Assembly (NCBI RefSeq): GCF_001613365.1
Contig: NZ_BDCF01000013.1
Span: 1 to 64,000 of the forward strand
Source of the DNA: Nocardia xishanensis NBRC 101358
GTDB lineage: Bacteria; Actinomycetota; Actinomycetes; Mycobacteriales; Mycobacteriaceae
Direction of reading: 5' to 3'
DNA length: 64,000 nt
Shown: one piece after another, positions 32,712 through 42,851 of the stretch
How the letters are laid out: every line of letters starts with the position of its first letter
How positions within the stretch are numbered: position 1 is the first letter of the stretch
Program-made: the position numbers and the translations under genes
The notes under the pieces: model-generated
Told to the model about the DNA's origin: nothing
What the model saw: only the letters and a program-made list of their open reading frames with translations
Database searches by the model: none

Positions 32712-34022
32712 ATGTCTTTCGAAGTTCTACGCGATGCGGTGCGTGGCCGGGTGCTACTGCCGGGTGACGAGGCATTCGACGGCGCCGCACGGCCGTGGAA
32801 CGTGACGGTCACCCAGCCGGTGGCCGCGGTGGTGGAGGCCACCGACGCCGCCGATGTCGCCGCCGTGGTCACCCACGCGGCGCGGGCGGGCGTGCCGGCG
32901 GTGGCACAGCCGACCGGACACGGTGCGGCCGGGGGCATTTCGGAGGCGATCCTGCTGCGCACCGGGCGGCTCGACGGCATCGAGATCGACGCCGGACAGC
33001 GGATCGCGAAGGTCGGCGCGGGCGCGCAATGGGGTGCGGTGCAGGCCGCGGCCGGTGCGCACGGGCTCACCGCACTCGCGGGCAGCAATCCGGTGGTCGG
33101 GGTGACCGGCTACACGCTCGGCGGCGGTCTGAGCTGGTTCGGGCGCAAGTACGGCTGGGCCTCGGACGCGGTGCGCGCCTTCGACATCGTCGACGCGACC
33201 GGCGCTGCGGCGCGGGTGACGGCGGAGGACGATCCGGAGCTGTTCTGGGCGCTGCGCGGCGGCGGCGGAGACTTCGCCGTGGTGACCGGCATGGAGTTCG
33301 ACCTCTTCCCGGCGCCCGGACTCTTCGGGGGCCGGGTGATGTGGCCGGGCACCCGCACCGCGGAAGTGTTCGAGCTGTTCCAGCGGCTCACCTCGGACGC
33401 GCCCGCGGAATTGTCGGTGTGGTTCCACCGTTTCCAGTTCCTGGACGCACCGCCGATGGTCGCGTTGGACGCCGCCTACCTGGGCGACCTGGAGGCGGGC
33501 CGGGAGTCGCTGGCCGCGCTGGACGCGATCGGCGGCGCGATCACCGACACGCGCGGCGCGCTTGCGGCGGCCGACCTCGGCGCCATCACGGCCGAACCCA
33601 CCGACCCGAGCCCCTCGCTGTCGCGCGCCGAACTGCTCACCGCCCTCGACGACGCCGTGGTCAAGACCGTGCTGGAAGGGCCGGTGGCCCCGCTGGTGGA
33701 CATCCAGATCCGCCACCTGGGTGGCGCTTTGGCCGTAACCCGTCCCGACGGCGGCGCCTGCGGTCCCGTCGCGGAGCCTTACCTGCTGTATCTGCTCGGC
33801 CTCGGCCTTCCGCATCTGGTCGACGCGGTCGAGGGCCGCCGCCGCGAGATCGTCGACGCGCTCGGCGGCAGCATCAGCGGACGCAAGCCCTACACCTTCC
33901 TCACCCCGGAAGAGACCGCGGCAAGCGCGTTCGACGCGGCCACGCTGGCGCGGTTGGGGGAGATCAAGCGGGCGCGCGACCCGCAGGGCGTCATCCGGGC
34001 GAACTACCCGGTGCTTGGATAG
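32712..34022 (+). CDS. FAD-linked oxidase, berberine-bridge-enzyme-like
   Basis: A 436-residue PCMH-type flavoprotein. The VAQPTGHGAAGG loop places His70 where BBE-type enzymes form the 8-alpha-N-histidyl FAD bond; the second (6-S-cysteinyl) Cys is absent, as VTGYTLGGGLSW has no Cys. The core RVTAEDDPELFWALRGGGGDFAVVTGMEF is standard, and the C-terminus ends DPQGVIRANYPV as in the BBE family. These oxidases act on alcohols or alkaloid-like compounds using O2. AGGAAA lies seven bases before the ATG. Confidence 0.9.
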   Translation: MSFEVLRDAVRGRVLLPGDEAFDGAARPWNVTVTQPVAAVVEATDAADVAAVVTHAARAGVPAVAQPTGHGAAGGISEAILLRTGRLDGIEIDAGQRIAKVGAGAQWGAVQAAAGAHGLTALAGSNPVVGVTGYTLGGGLSWFGRKYGWASDAVRAFDIVDATGAAARVTAEDDPELFWALRGGGGDFAVVTGMEFDLFPAPGLFGGRVMWPGTRTAEVFELFQRLTSDAPAELSVWFHRFQFLDAPPMVALDAAYLGDLEAGRESLAALDAIGGAITDTRGALAAADLGAITAEPTDPSPSLSRAELLTALDDAVVKTVLEGPVAPLVDIQIRHLGGALAVTRPDGGACGPVAEPYLLYLLGLGLPHLVDAVEGRRREIVDALGGSISGRKPYTFLTPEETAASAFDAATLARLGEIKRARDPQGVIRANYPVLG

Positions 34023-34393
34023 GGAATCGGCCCCACCGCAGAGCCCGGCGAACACAGGCCGCGGACCACCGTCGTCTCGCGGTCCGTGAGCGCCCGACGG
34101 CAGGAATAGTCGCCGCGACCGGGCGCAACGCCGATATCGGGTCCACCTGGGCCGCAGAGTAATTCGGCGCTTCCGTGACCGTTTTCTTGGCGGCGGACGC
34201 GTCGGCGGCGAAAGTTGCCCGGCGGCGCGGTTACGGAGCGGAGGTCCGCCGCGGCCGACCGGCTCCGCGTCCGCGTCGTCGGCACGGAACCCGAAGGCGG
34301 TCGCAGAAAGGCTCTGGGCGAGAATCCATTACGCTCTCGGCGGTTCATGCCGAGTCGGCAGGATGGCTGGGCACCCCACCGGGAGGAATAGAC
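34023..34393. other. 371-base gap before the PASTA lipoprotein gene
   Basis: No convincing gene, RNA or repeat is visible. A frame runs through part of it into the lipoprotein gene but is Arg-rich and not protein-like. It presumably holds the lipoprotein promoter; no clear -35/-10 pair was found. Confidence 0.5.
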
Positions 34394-35287
34394 GTGAGCA
34401 TCGAGCAGGACCGGGCACGGGGAGCGGGAGCCGGGCGGCAGCGCTTCGATCGGAAGAGCGTGACGCGTGCTGCCGCTGCGTTCGCGGCGACCCTCACCGT
34501 GCTGTTGACCGGCTGCTCCACCGGAAGCTCCGATACGGCAACAGCTCCCACGGCGACGACCACACAGGTGCCCGCCGCACCCGCTGCCGCGGCGACCCCT
34601 GGCAAAAGCGCGAAGCCAGCCGATACCGCCGAATATCGCCAAGATGACGACGGATTCGGACGAGCAGGCTACTTCTTCACCTCGCCCAGTGGCGCGTTCT
34701 CCTGCGCCATCTTCGATGCGTCGGTGAGCGCCTACGGCACCCCTGTCGGAGCGGCCTGTCAGGGCCGTGCCGCCACGCCCGCCGGAGCGCAGGGCTGCGC
34801 GAAATCCGAAGGGCTGCAAGCTCCGGTCCCGGGACTGGGAGTGGGTCCGTCGGGGACCACCTTCTTCTGCAACGTGGGTTCACCGCTGTTCACGACCACC
34901 AGCACGGTGCTGCCCTACGACTCGTCGCTGACCGCCAACGGCTACACCTGCCATTCCGCCCAGAGCGGCGTGAGTTGCCAGGAAAACCTGAACGGCAAGG
35001 GATTCCGGGTCTCGCGCGAATCGAGCGCGCTCACCCTCGATGGCGCACAACGGCAGGGGGCGTCGGTCACGGTGCCCGATGTGCGCGGTGAGCGGCCCGC
35101 CGCGGCGGAGAATCTGCTGACGAACGCCGGTCTGACGGCGAAGATCATGGGCGGCACCGGCCGCGGACCGCGCGGCGGCCAGTGCGTTGTCGCCGAACAG
35201 GAGCCCGCGGCGGGCACGAAGGTCGCGACCGGCGCACTGATCACGCTCACGACCCGTGAGATCGGCTACGAGTCCGGGATCTGCTGA
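34394..35287 (+). CDS. Lipoprotein with C-terminal PASTA domain
   Basis: A 297-residue secreted protein. The lipobox L-L-T-G-C lies near residue 39 after a basic start and a hydrophobic stretch. An Ala/Thr/Pro linker follows, then a Cys-containing domain (four or more Cys between residues 95 and 215, likely disulfides). The last ~75 residues are a PASTA domain (VPDVRGERPAAAENLLTNAG, ending in ITLTT). PASTA domains bind peptidoglycan fragments or lipid II. The GTG at 34394 has GGGAGG eight bases upstream. Role in the cell wall inferred. Confidence 0.85.
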   Translation: MSIEQDRARGAGAGRQRFDRKSVTRAAAAFAATLTVLLTGCSTGSSDTATAPTATTTQVPAAPAAAATPGKSAKPADTAEYRQDDDGFGRAGYFFTSPSGAFSCAIFDASVSAYGTPVGAACQGRAATPAGAQGCAKSEGLQAPVPGLGVGPSGTTFFCNVGSPLFTTTSTVLPYDSSLTANGYTCHSAQSGVSCQENLNGKGFRVSRESSALTLDGAQRQGASVTVPDVRGERPAAAENLLTNAGLTAKIMGGTGRGPRGGQCVVAEQEPAAGTKVATGALITLTTREIGYESGIC

Positions 35288-35306
35288 GTTCTCCGGTCGC
35301 CGGGCG

Positions 35307-36161
35307 TCAGCGATGCATCTGCGATTCGGCGGCCTCGGCGCTGAGGTCGGACAGTGAGAGCGGATGGGCAGGGGGACCGTCGAGAATCGTGGTGCGGTGG
35401 ACGCGCAGTTCCCGGTCGACGTGGAGGAGTTCGCCGGACGGCACGAGTTTCCAGTCGGCATCGTCGTCCATCGGCTCGCTGGCCACCACCACGATCGGGG
35501 TATGCGCCGGATCGGTCGAATGGACCCGGACGGTTCCCTTGCTGCCTCTGTGCGCCAAGTGCTCGCCGGGTTCGCGTTCCAGCACGTAGAGGTCGTGTGT
35601 ACCGGGGTAGCGCAGCGCCCACAGTTCGGTGGCGGTGGTCAGCAGCAGGTTGATCGCGAAGATCGGGAGTTGGTCGGCGATCCAGCGCGCGGCGTCGGTG
35701 ATTCCGGCGGTGACGTCGCCGCCGTGCGCGTCGATGTGTTTGGTGATCAGCGCGAAGAAGCGTTCCGAATCGGTTTCGCCGTTGACCAGGTCGCGATACC
35801 GGCCGAGTTCCTCGTCGAGCTCGGAGAGCTCCTCGATGACGCCGTTGTGGGCGAAGATTCGCCCGTGCTCGGTGAACGGGTGGGTGTTGTTCGGGGTGCG
35901 GGCGCCGGTGGACGCGTGCCGCACGTGCGCCAGGAAGGTCGCCGACTCGCGGAGTTTGGCTTCCACCGCGAACTGCCGGTCCTCGTAGGCGGCCAGCGGC
36001 TGTTTCTCGACCAGCGGCCGTCCCGCGGTGTCGAAGGTGCCGAGCCCGGTGCCGTCCGGATTCGTCTCGCTCTGACGATCCAGGCTGTCGGAGGCGTCGA
36101 GAAGCCAGAAGGTCGCCTTGACCCGCTGCGGTGCGGCGGTCATTCCGAAAAGTCGACACAT
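35307..36161 (-). CDS. Class II glutamine amidotransferase (YafJ/EgtC-like)
   Basis: A 284-residue Ntn-hydrolase. Cys2 after the initiator Met is the nucleophile (M-C-R-L-F-G). F-L-A-H-V-R-H-A-S and I-F-A-H-N-G-V-I are the class II glutaminase motifs. It would release ammonia from glutamine or a gamma-glutamyl compound; EgtC homologues hydrolyse gamma-glutamyl amides in ergothioneine synthesis, but no egt genes are here. It ends 19 bases from the convergent lipoprotein gene. Confidence 0.88.
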   Translation of the reverse strand: MCRLFGMTAAPQRVKATFWLLDASDSLDRQSETNPDGTGLGTFDTAGRPLVEKQPLAAYEDRQFAVEAKLRESATFLAHVRHASTGARTPNNTHPFTEHGRIFAHNGVIEELSELDEELGRYRDLVNGETDSERFFALITKHIDAHGGDVTAGITDAARWIADQLPIFAINLLLTTATELWALRYPGTHDLYVLEREPGEHLAHRGSKGTVRVHSTDPAHTPIVVVASEPMDDDADWKLVPSGELLHVDRELRVHRTTILDGPPAHPLSLSDLSAEAAESQMHR

Positions 36162-36336
36162 GCTGGCCTCATCCCTGCGCCGGTCGCATCGAATGATCTT
36201 GCCCGTGACGAGTCGAGCCTAGCGCGCGGACGCGGCCGGATCGTGCCGGATTCGTACGACCGTTGCCGATGGAATGGCGCCGGGAACGCGGAACGCCGGG
36301 CAGAGCCGCTGCTCCGCCCGGCGTTCGATGAATGGC

Positions 36337-37251
36337 CTAGCGCAGGGCCAGTCCGACCAGACGCTGGCGCAACCAGGTGAGCGGAGTCGCGCCTCCGGGG
36401 GCGATCCGGTAGGACGGATAGCTCTGGTGAGCGCCGGACGCGAGGAAGTCGTCGATCTGCCGCTTGCGTTCCTCGTAGGCCGAGTTGTTGAGCTGGTCGT
36501 GCAGGAGTCCGAGGCCGCCCGCGGCGAGGGCGTCATCGATGAGCTGACCCGCCTGCTCCTGATAGTTGCCGAACAGGGAGGGGTCCGGATTGGAGATCTG
36601 GGCGAAGAATCCGGCGATGCGAGCGGCGAAATCACCGTCTGGAGTCGCGCAGTACAGGTCGCCGGGGGCGCAGAAGGTGTAGGTGTGCGGGGTCAGCCAG
36701 CCGAACCCGCCCAGGCGCGGACCGCCCGCTCCGGCGCCGGGCACCGGGGGACCGATGAGGGTGTCGGTGGGGGAGCGTCGTGGGTCGGCGATCAGCCCGA
36801 CGAGGTCGACCCGGTCGGGCGATACCACGCCGAGTCCGGTGCCGATCTCCGCGGCGAGATCGCCCGCGGCGTCGGCGCCTTGGCTGTAGCCGAGCAGCGC
36901 GAATCGCGTCGACGCGCAGCGCTGGGCCGTCTCCGCGATGAGCGAGCGGGCTCCATCGACGGCTTCACGCTTGGACCGGCCGTACACCTCGCCTTCCCAG
37001 GGGAACGCGGTCGCGGTGTAGGCGACGTAATCGGTCCAGACGTCGCCGGGCAGATCGTCGGCGACGGCGGCCAACATCCCCTTGCCCGGTTCGGCTTTCG
37101 AGGTCTCCCAGGTGCCCGGAATCGCGACGACATGGACGGCAGGGCATTTCGGTGGCGTCGCCTGCGCGGTGGTGGCGGCGGCGCCGGAGGTCAGGACGGC
37201 GGCGACGGTCGCCGCCGCGCAGGCTGCAGTGTTCGTCCATCGAGGAAACAT
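36337..37251 (-). CDS. Secreted cutinase-family serine esterase
   Basis: A 304-residue exported alpha/beta hydrolase. A signal peptide spans residues 1-31 (AATTAQA cut region). G-Y-S-Q-G holds the nucleophile Ser, C-A-P-G-D-L-Y-C the catalytic Asp between two Cys, and a Tyr-rich HQSYPSYRI tail follows. Cutinase-like (CULP) enzymes of mycobacteria and nocardiae hydrolyse medium-chain lipids or phospholipids outside the cell. GGAGTACGCC stands right before the ATG. The family-typical C-terminal His is probably in the LLHDQLNN segment. Confidence 0.88.
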   Translation of the reverse strand: MFPRWTNTAACAAATVAAVLTSGAAATTAQATPPKCPAVHVVAIPGTWETSKAEPGKGMLAAVADDLPGDVWTDYVAYTATAFPWEGEVYGRSKREAVDGARSLIAETAQRCASTRFALLGYSQGADAAGDLAAEIGTGLGVVSPDRVDLVGLIADPRRSPTDTLIGPPVPGAGAGGPRLGGFGWLTPHTYTFCAPGDLYCATPDGDFAARIAGFFAQISNPDPSLFGNYQEQAGQLIDDALAAGGLGLLHDQLNNSAYEERKRQIDDFLASGAHQSYPSYRIAPGGATPLTWLRQRLVGLALR

Positions 37252-37618
37252 GGCGTACTCCGTGTGTTCGCTGCGGGCGAGGACGATGGCGCTCGGTGCG
37301 AGCGCCGGGTGTCTTGTCTTTCAGGTAGGCACGAATTCGTCGGAAAACGTCCGGGGCGGACAGACAATATTGTGGCGGAAAATTCCGGTTGTGCACGGCG
37401 ATGCTCGACGATTGCCGCACCGTGTCGAACAGAGCGCCCGAAACGCCCAGGTAGGACGGACGCTCAGCGGGCCCGCCGTGCGCTCGCCTCGGCCACGCGG
37501 CGGCCGCACGACGGGCACAGCGCGGGCGGTGGGGTTTCGGGCAGACTGAGCCAGGGAATCCGATGGGCGATTTCCGGACCGGGCACGGGAAGCACGATCG
37601 CGAACAGGAGCGCAGGCG
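37252..37618. other. 367-base divergent gap, cutinase / membrane protein
   Basis: Contains the promoters of two divergent genes. The only small dyad noticed is ACGAATTCGT at 37331-37340. Two incidental frames run across it but look like noise. No RNA or repeat recognised. Confidence 0.4.
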
Positions 37619-39514
37619 ATGACCGACGGCGTTCGCACGCTCGAGCGGGTGCGGCCGGTCGAGTCGGTGCGGCAACGGAGATTTCCGCCGCTAAGGATCG
37701 ACGAGTGGGCGCGCCGGTTGCGTGCGGCGTCGACCGCAGGCCCGCGTGCCGTGATCTTCGTGGCTTGCTGCCTCGTCGTCGCCCAGCTGGCGCTGCGCGG
37801 CTGGATCGCCGGTCGCGGCTACTTCTACTGGGACGACCTCGTCCTGGTCGGGCGCGCGGGCCGCTACGAGCTGCTGTCCGCGGACCTGCTGCTCTACGAC
37901 CACGACGGACATTTCATGCCGTTGGCATTCGTGACGGCGTGGCTGGTGACCAGAGCGGCGCCGCTGGTGTGGGCGGGTCCGGTGATCTCGCTGATCGTCT
38001 TGCAACTCGCGGCCTCGCTCGCGGTGTTGCGGATGCTGATCGTCGTGGCGGGCAAGCGTCGCGCGATCCTCGCGCCACTGGCGCTCTATCTGGTGTGCCC
38101 GTTGACATTGCCGGCGTTCGCGTGGTGGGCCGCGGCGCTGAACGCGCTGCCCTTGCAGTTCGCCCTCGCCTGGGTGGCCGGTGACGCGGTGCTGCTGGTG
38201 CGGACCGGGCGTCGCCGGTACGCGGTGTCCGGGATCGTCGTGCTGGTCGTCGCGCTGCTGTTCTTCGAGAAGTCGGTGGTGGTTCCGTTCGTCGCGTTCG
38301 CGGCCGCCGCGCTGACGCGGCACGTGGACGGTCACCGCGGTGTCGTCGGCACGGTCGCCCGGCGCGGTGCGGCGCTGTGGATCGGTTGCGGTGTGGTGCT
38401 CGCGGCCTGGCTCGCCGTCTATCTCAGCGTCGTCGACGTCGCGGCCGTCCACGGCAGCGGACACGATGTGAGGGAGCTGTTGCGCAGCGCCACGTCGCTC
38501 GGTGTCGTGCCGGCGCTGTCGGGCGGGCCGTGGGTGTGGGAGCGATGGCTGCCCGCCACTCCATGGGCGGCGCCGCCGGGCTGGGCGGTGGCCGCGGCGT
38601 GGGTCGTCCTCGGCGCGCTGGTGATGATCGCGCTGGCCGCGCGCAGGCGGCTGGCGGCGGTCTTGGTGGCGGTCGCGGTCTACGTGGTGGTGGCGCAGCT
38701 GCCGCTGGCGGTGATCCGCAGCGGTCCGCACACTGCCACCGAGATCATGCAATCCCTGCGGTATCTGGCTGATGTCGCGGTGGTGATGGCCCTGGCCGGG
38801 GCGCTGATGATCCGCGCGCGTTCTCGCGAATCCACTCCGTATTTCTCGATGCTTCGGCCTGGCTCGCGACGCTTCGCCGCGCCCGCGCTTGCGGGCCTCA
38901 CGGTGGCGTTCGTCGTGAGCAGCCTGTGGTCGTCGTGGACCTTCGCGCGATCGTGGGCGGTGAGCCCGACCCGGACCTACCTCACCAATGTCACCGCCGC
39001 GCTCGGCGCACAGGACGCGCCGTTGCTGGAGCAGGAGGTGCCATGGGAAGTCTTGGCGCCCTACGCCTATCCGCGGAATCTCGCAGATCGGGTGCTCGCT
39101 CCCGTCGCGGCGCCCGGCGCGTTCGCCGACTCGACTCCCCGGTTGCGCATGATCACCGACACCGGCGAGATCGTGGACGCGGTCGTCTGGTGGAACCGGC
39201 ACATCCGTCCCGGCCCCGATCCCGCGTGCGATTACCGGATCGCGGGTTCGACGTCGGTGGAACTCCCGCTCGACGGTCCGATGCTCGACAACAACTGGAC
39301 GGCGCAGCTGAACTATCTCGCCGATCGGGACGGTCGCATCACGGTCGGCCTCGAGCACGGCCGACCGGTGGTCGTCCCGGTCGAAGCCGGGCTGCACACC
39401 GTGTTCGTGCGCGTCGTCGGCGGCGGATCGATACTCCGAATCGGTTCCTACACAACAGGTCTCGGGATGTGCATCGGCGTGGGTCCGGTCGGCGTCGCCT
39501 CCTACGACCGCTGA
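37619..39514 (+). CDS. Large polytopic membrane protein, GT-C-like
   Basis: A 631-residue protein with about ten hydrophobic spans between residues 40 and 440 and a C-terminal extracytoplasmic domain of ~190 residues. The loop after span one reads Y-F-Y-W-D-D-L-V then H-D-G-H-F-M-P, similar to the acidic first-loop motif of GT-C glycosyltransferases that use polyprenyl-phosphate sugars. That assignment is tentative. GGAGCGCAGGCG precedes the ATG. No other cell-wall genes adjoin, apart from the divergent cutinase gene. Confidence 0.65.
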   Translation: MTDGVRTLERVRPVESVRQRRFPPLRIDEWARRLRAASTAGPRAVIFVACCLVVAQLALRGWIAGRGYFYWDDLVLVGRAGRYELLSADLLLYDHDGHFMPLAFVTAWLVTRAAPLVWAGPVISLIVLQLAASLAVLRMLIVVAGKRRAILAPLALYLVCPLTLPAFAWWAAALNALPLQFALAWVAGDAVLLVRTGRRRYAVSGIVVLVVALLFFEKSVVVPFVAFAAAALTRHVDGHRGVVGTVARRGAALWIGCGVVLAAWLAVYLSVVDVAAVHGSGHDVRELLRSATSLGVVPALSGGPWVWERWLPATPWAAPPGWAVAAAWVVLGALVMIALAARRRLAAVLVAVAVYVVVAQLPLAVIRSGPHTATEIMQSLRYLADVAVVMALAGALMIRARSRESTPYFSMLRPGSRRFAAPALAGLTVAFVVSSLWSSWTFARSWAVSPTRTYLTNVTAALGAQDAPLLEQEVPWEVLAPYAYPRNLADRVLAPVAAPGAFADSTPRLRMITDTGEIVDAVVWWNRHIRPGPDPACDYRIAGSTSVELPLDGPMLDNNWTAQLNYLADRDGRITVGLEHGRPVVVPVEAGLHTVFVRVVGGGSILRIGSYTTGLGMCIGVGPVGVASYDR

Positions 39515-39662
39515 GATTCTCGCGTCCCACGAAGTCGTCGCGGACATAACCGGAAAGCCATACAACGACCTCGCCATGGCCGCCGCCGCATTCGCCCGCG
39601 ATCGACGGCGGTTCGGCGTGGTCGCCGACGGAATCGGCGCAGAGCGGGGATGATGGGGAATC

Positions 39663-41369
39663 ATGTCCGAGAATCCGAAGGTTTCCGATCTGAAGCCGCG
39701 TAGCCGTGACGTCACCGACGGCCTGGAGAGGGCCGCCGCGCGCGGGATGTTGCGGGCGGTCGGCATGGGGGATGCGGACTGGGAGAAGCCGCAGGTGGGG
39801 GTGGCGTCCTCGTGGAACGAGATCACCCCGTGCAATCTGTCGCTGGAGCGGCTCGCCAGGGGATGCAAGGACGGCGTGTTCTCCGGTGGCGGCTACCCGA
39901 TGCAATTCGGCACCATCTCGGTGTCCGACGGCATCTCCATGGGACACGAGGGGATGCATTTCTCCTTGGTGTCGCGAGAGGTGATCGCCGACAGCGTCGA
40001 GACGGTGATGCAGGCCGAGCGGCTCGACGGCTCGGTGCTGCTGGCCGGCTGCGACAAGTCGCTGCCCGGCATGCTGATGGCGGCGGCCAGGCTGAACCTG
40101 GCGAGCGTGTTCCTGTACGCGGGGTCGATCCTGCCGGGGATCGCGAAACTGTCCGACGGCAGCGAGCGCGAAGTGACGATCATCGACGCGTTCGAAGCGG
40201 TCGGCGCGTGCGCTCGCGGGTTGATGAGCCGCGCGGACGTGGACGCCATCGAGCGCGCGATCTGTCCCGGCGAGGGCGCGTGCGGCGGCATGTACACGGC
40301 CAACACCATGGCCAGTGCTGCCGAGGCGCTCGGCATGTCGCTACCGGGCAGCGCGGCCCCGCCCGCGACCGACCGCCGCCGCGACGGTTACGCGCGGCGC
40401 AGCGGCGAGGCGGTGGTGGAGCTGATCCGGCAGGGCATCACTCCCGCCGACATCCTCACCAAACCGGCCTTCGAGAACGCCATCGCGGTCGTCATGGCCT
40501 TCGGCGGCTCCACCAATGCCGTATTGCACCTGCTCGCCATCGCGCACGAGGCGAACGTCGATCTGACGCTGGACGATTTCGCCCGCGTCGGCCGCCGGGT
40601 GCCGCACCTGGCGGACGTGAAACCCTTCGGCAGGCACGTGATGACCGACGTTGACCGGATCGGCGGCGTGCCGGTGATGATGAAGGCGCTGCTCGACGCC
40701 GGGTTGCTGCACGGCGACTGTCTGACCGTGACGGGCCGGACGGTCGCGGAGAACCTTGCCGAGATCACCCCGCCGGATCCCGACGGCAAGGTGATCCGCG
40801 CGATGGCCGCGCCGATCCATCCCACCGGCGGCATCACCATCCTCAGGGGGACTCTCGCGCCCGAGGGGGCCGTGGTCAAGTCGGCGGGCTTCGAATCCGA
40901 CGTGTTCACTGGAACGGCAAGGGTCTTCGACCGCGAACGGTCCGCGATGGACGCGCTCGAGGACGGCACGATCACGGCGGGCGACGTGGTCGTCATCCGG
41001 TACGAGGGCCCTAAGGGCGGTCCCGGGATGCGCGAGATGCTGGCCATCACCGCCGCCATCAAGGGCGCGGGCCTCGGCAAGGACGTGCTGCTGCTGACCG
41101 ACGGGCGATTCTCGGGCGGCACCACGGGGCTGTGCGTCGGGCACGTCGCCCCGGAAGCCGTCGACGGCGGCCCCATCGCGTTCGTGCGCGACGGCGACCG
41201 CATCCGCCTCGACGTCGGCGCGGGCACCCTCGACGTGCTGGTCGACGACAGCGAACTCGCCCGCCGCCGCGAGGGCTGGAAACCGTTGCCGCCCCGCTAC
41301 ACCCGCGGCGTCCTGGCGAAGTACACGAAGCTGGTGGGCTCGGCGTCGGGCGGCGCGGTCTGCGACTGA
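39663..41369 (+). CDS. ilvD: Dihydroxy-acid dehydratase
   Basis: A 568-residue Fe-S dehydratase that makes the 2-keto acid precursors of valine, isoleucine and leucine. The cluster Cys are visible at residue 57 (ITPCNLS), 130 (LAGCDKS) and 207 (GACGGMYTA). The metal/substrate loop [21 protein letters not shown] is present near the C-terminus. Full length and housekeeping-like, standing alone between a membrane protein gene and a mobile-element scar. Confidence 0.96.
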   Translation: MSENPKVSDLKPRSRDVTDGLERAAARGMLRAVGMGDADWEKPQVGVASSWNEITPCNLSLERLARGCKDGVFSGGGYPMQFGTISVSDGISMGHEGMHFSLVSREVIADSVETVMQAERLDGSVLLAGCDKSLPGMLMAAARLNLASVFLYAGSILPGIAKLSDGSEREVTIIDAFEAVGACARGLMSRADVDAIERAICPGEGACGGMYTANTMASAAEALGMSLPGSAAPPATDRRRDGYARRSGEAVVELIRQGITPADILTKPAFENAIAVVMAFGGSTNAVLHLLAIAHEANVDLTLDDFARVGRRVPHLADVKPFGRHVMTDVDRIGGVPVMMKALLDAGLLHGDCLTVTGRTVAENLAEITPPDPDGKVIRAMAAPIHPTGGITILRGTLAPEGAVVKSAGFESDVFTGTARVFDRERSAMDALEDGTITAGDVVVIRYEGPKGGPGMREMLAITAAIKGAGLGKDVLLLTDGRFSGGTTGLCVGHVAPEAVDGGPIAFVRDGDRIRLDVGAGTLDVLVDDSELARRREGWKPLPPRYTRGVLAKYTKLVGSASGGAVCD

Positions 41370-41533
41370 CGGGTCGGTCCGCGACCGCTTTCTCGGCCCA
41401 CAGTCCTCCTCCACGTCACCGCGGTCGATCGCCGCCTCGCTCACGGCCACAGGGGTCGAGGAACATCCGGGAGGAAGGTCACGCTAGGCCGAAAAGGTGA
41501 ATCATGTTGCTGTGCTGGTGATTTCATGTCGGC

Positions 41534-41761
41534 GTGAGTGATCGGGTGTTGCCCGGATACGGGCGTTTCGGTGCGTTGTCCCGTGTGGAGCTCGAACGGT
41601 TCTGCTACCTCGATGATGAGGACCGGCGATTGATCGCGGACCGACGCCGCGACTACAACCGCCTCGGGTTCGCGGTCCAGGCGGTCACGGTCCGCTACCT
41701 GGGAATGTTCCTGCCCGACCCGATCGCGGCCCCGTCCGAGCTGTCGAGGAGACCGTCGTAG
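41534..41761 (+). pseudogene. Tn3-family transposase N-terminal fragment (DUF4158)
   Basis: A 75-residue frame from GTG 41534. G-Y-G-R-F-G-A-L-S-R-V-E-L-E-R-F, then R-R-R-D-Y-N-R-L-G-F-A-V-Q and R-Y-L-G-M-F-L-P-D-P, is the start of Tn3-type TnpA. Full proteins have near 1,000 residues, so more than 90% is lost. It stops directly against the methyltransferase frame, marking a recombination joint. Confidence 0.75.
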
Positions 41762-42475
41762 TTGGCTGTCGGGGGCGGGTTTTCGTGTTCGCGGTGCGGA
41801 TGTGGCGGGCCCGCGACCTGGCACACCGCTGACGCCGTCACTGTGCGCAGCCACTACACCGAGGCCCGGCTCGCCGCCTCCGGGCACACCCAGTACGTCA
41901 TCCTGGGTGCCGGTCTGGACACCTTCGCCTACCGTGCAGGCGACGACATTGCCGTCTTCGAGGTCGACCACCCGAGTACACAGCGGTGGAAACGCGTCCT
42001 GCTCGCGGACGCGGGAATCGCGACGACCGGTGTCGAATTCGTCGGCGTGGACTTCGAAAACGATGCCCTGGATGAACAATTGGCGACGCACGGCTTCGAC
42101 CCGGCCCGTCCGGCGCTGGTGAGCTGGCTCGGCGTGAGCATGTACCTCACCGCACCGGCCCTCTCCGCCACCCTGGCCGTCCTGGGCCGCTGTGCGCCCG
42201 GCACCGAACTCATCATGGAATATGCGCTGCCCGCCCACCTCCGCGACGAACGCGGTGCCGCATACGCCGAACACGCTCTTGCCGCCACCACCGACCTCAG
42301 CGAACCCTGGCACAGTTTCTTCGCGCCGGAGCAACTGTCGGCAATGCTCGATACGCACGGATTCGCAATCCTCGAGCACCGCTCCCAGCGTGAGGCCGTC
42401 CCACCGGCCATGTGGCAGCGCACAGACGGCCTGTGCCCCGTCGACCTGTGCCGGTTGGTCCGCGCGAAGGTGTGA
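41762..42475 (+). CDS. SAM-dependent methyltransferase (TIGR00027/LCMT-like), N-terminus replaced
   Basis: A 237-residue frame. The body is a clear class I methyltransferase of the actinobacterial TIGR00027 family: Y-V-I-L-G-A-G-L-D-T-F-A-Y-R is the SAM loop, E-V-D-H-P follows, and W-L-G-V-S-M-Y-L and F-F-A-P-E-Q are present. Full members carry ~70 more N-terminal residues that complete the SAM/substrate lid. Here they are replaced by GGGFSCSRCGCGG-like sequence abutting the Tn3 fragment. The frame has only a TTG start at 41762 and no RBS, so it is probably nonfunctional. Confidence 0.6.
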   Translation: MAVGGGFSCSRCGCGGPATWHTADAVTVRSHYTEARLAASGHTQYVILGAGLDTFAYRAGDDIAVFEVDHPSTQRWKRVLLADAGIATTGVEFVGVDFENDALDEQLATHGFDPARPALVSWLGVSMYLTAPALSATLAVLGRCAPGTELIMEYALPAHLRDERGAAYAEHALAATTDLSEPWHSFFAPEQLSAMLDTHGFAILEHRSQREAVPPAMWQRTDGLCPVDLCRLVRAKV

Positions 42476-42529
42476 AACCGCTGAAAGGCCCACACAGCGA
42501 GCCGATCCGGCCGGTACCGGCGCCGATGA

Positions 42530-42851
42530 TCTGCACGGTGACCGGTGGTCCCCCAGGGCGGGTTGCCGCAGGCCGCGCACGGAGGTGTGCCCGGACAGCT
42601 TCATCAGCACCGGTGTCGACGCGCCTTCCTCCGCTGCATGGGTCAGCCGGGAACGGCGCAGCTGGTGCAGCGTGTAGGGGGTCCGGTTCCGAATCCAGCA
42701 GCGCCACATCGGTATCGGCTGCGAAATCGGCGCCAGCGCCATCGCGTAGGTCGCGCGTATTCGCAACCGTGATCGTGTCCAGGAAGATCCGCACCGCATC
42801 GGCCAACCGCACACCGGTGACCGGCCGCGGCAGCATCCGCACTCGCCCCAT
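42530..42851 (-). pseudogene. Tyrosine recombinase (integrase) remnant
   Basis: Two frames are involved. The 5' piece starts at ATG 42851 (RMLPRPVTGVRLADAVRIFL). The 3' piece in another frame reads Y-T-L-H-Q-L-R-R-S-R-L-T-H and L-M-K-L-S-G-H-T-S, the box II region of phage/transposon integrases; the active-site Tyr segment is not intact. It has a large internal deletion and a frameshift, in the same scar as the Tn3 fragment. The rest of the 42476-43082 gap holds nothing else I can support. Confidence 0.65.

Noticed and set aside
37691..39868. 725-codon minus-strand frame across the large membrane protein
   Set aside because: His/Arg/Asp-rich antisense frame without motifs; the plus-strand gene has clear membrane spans and an RBS.
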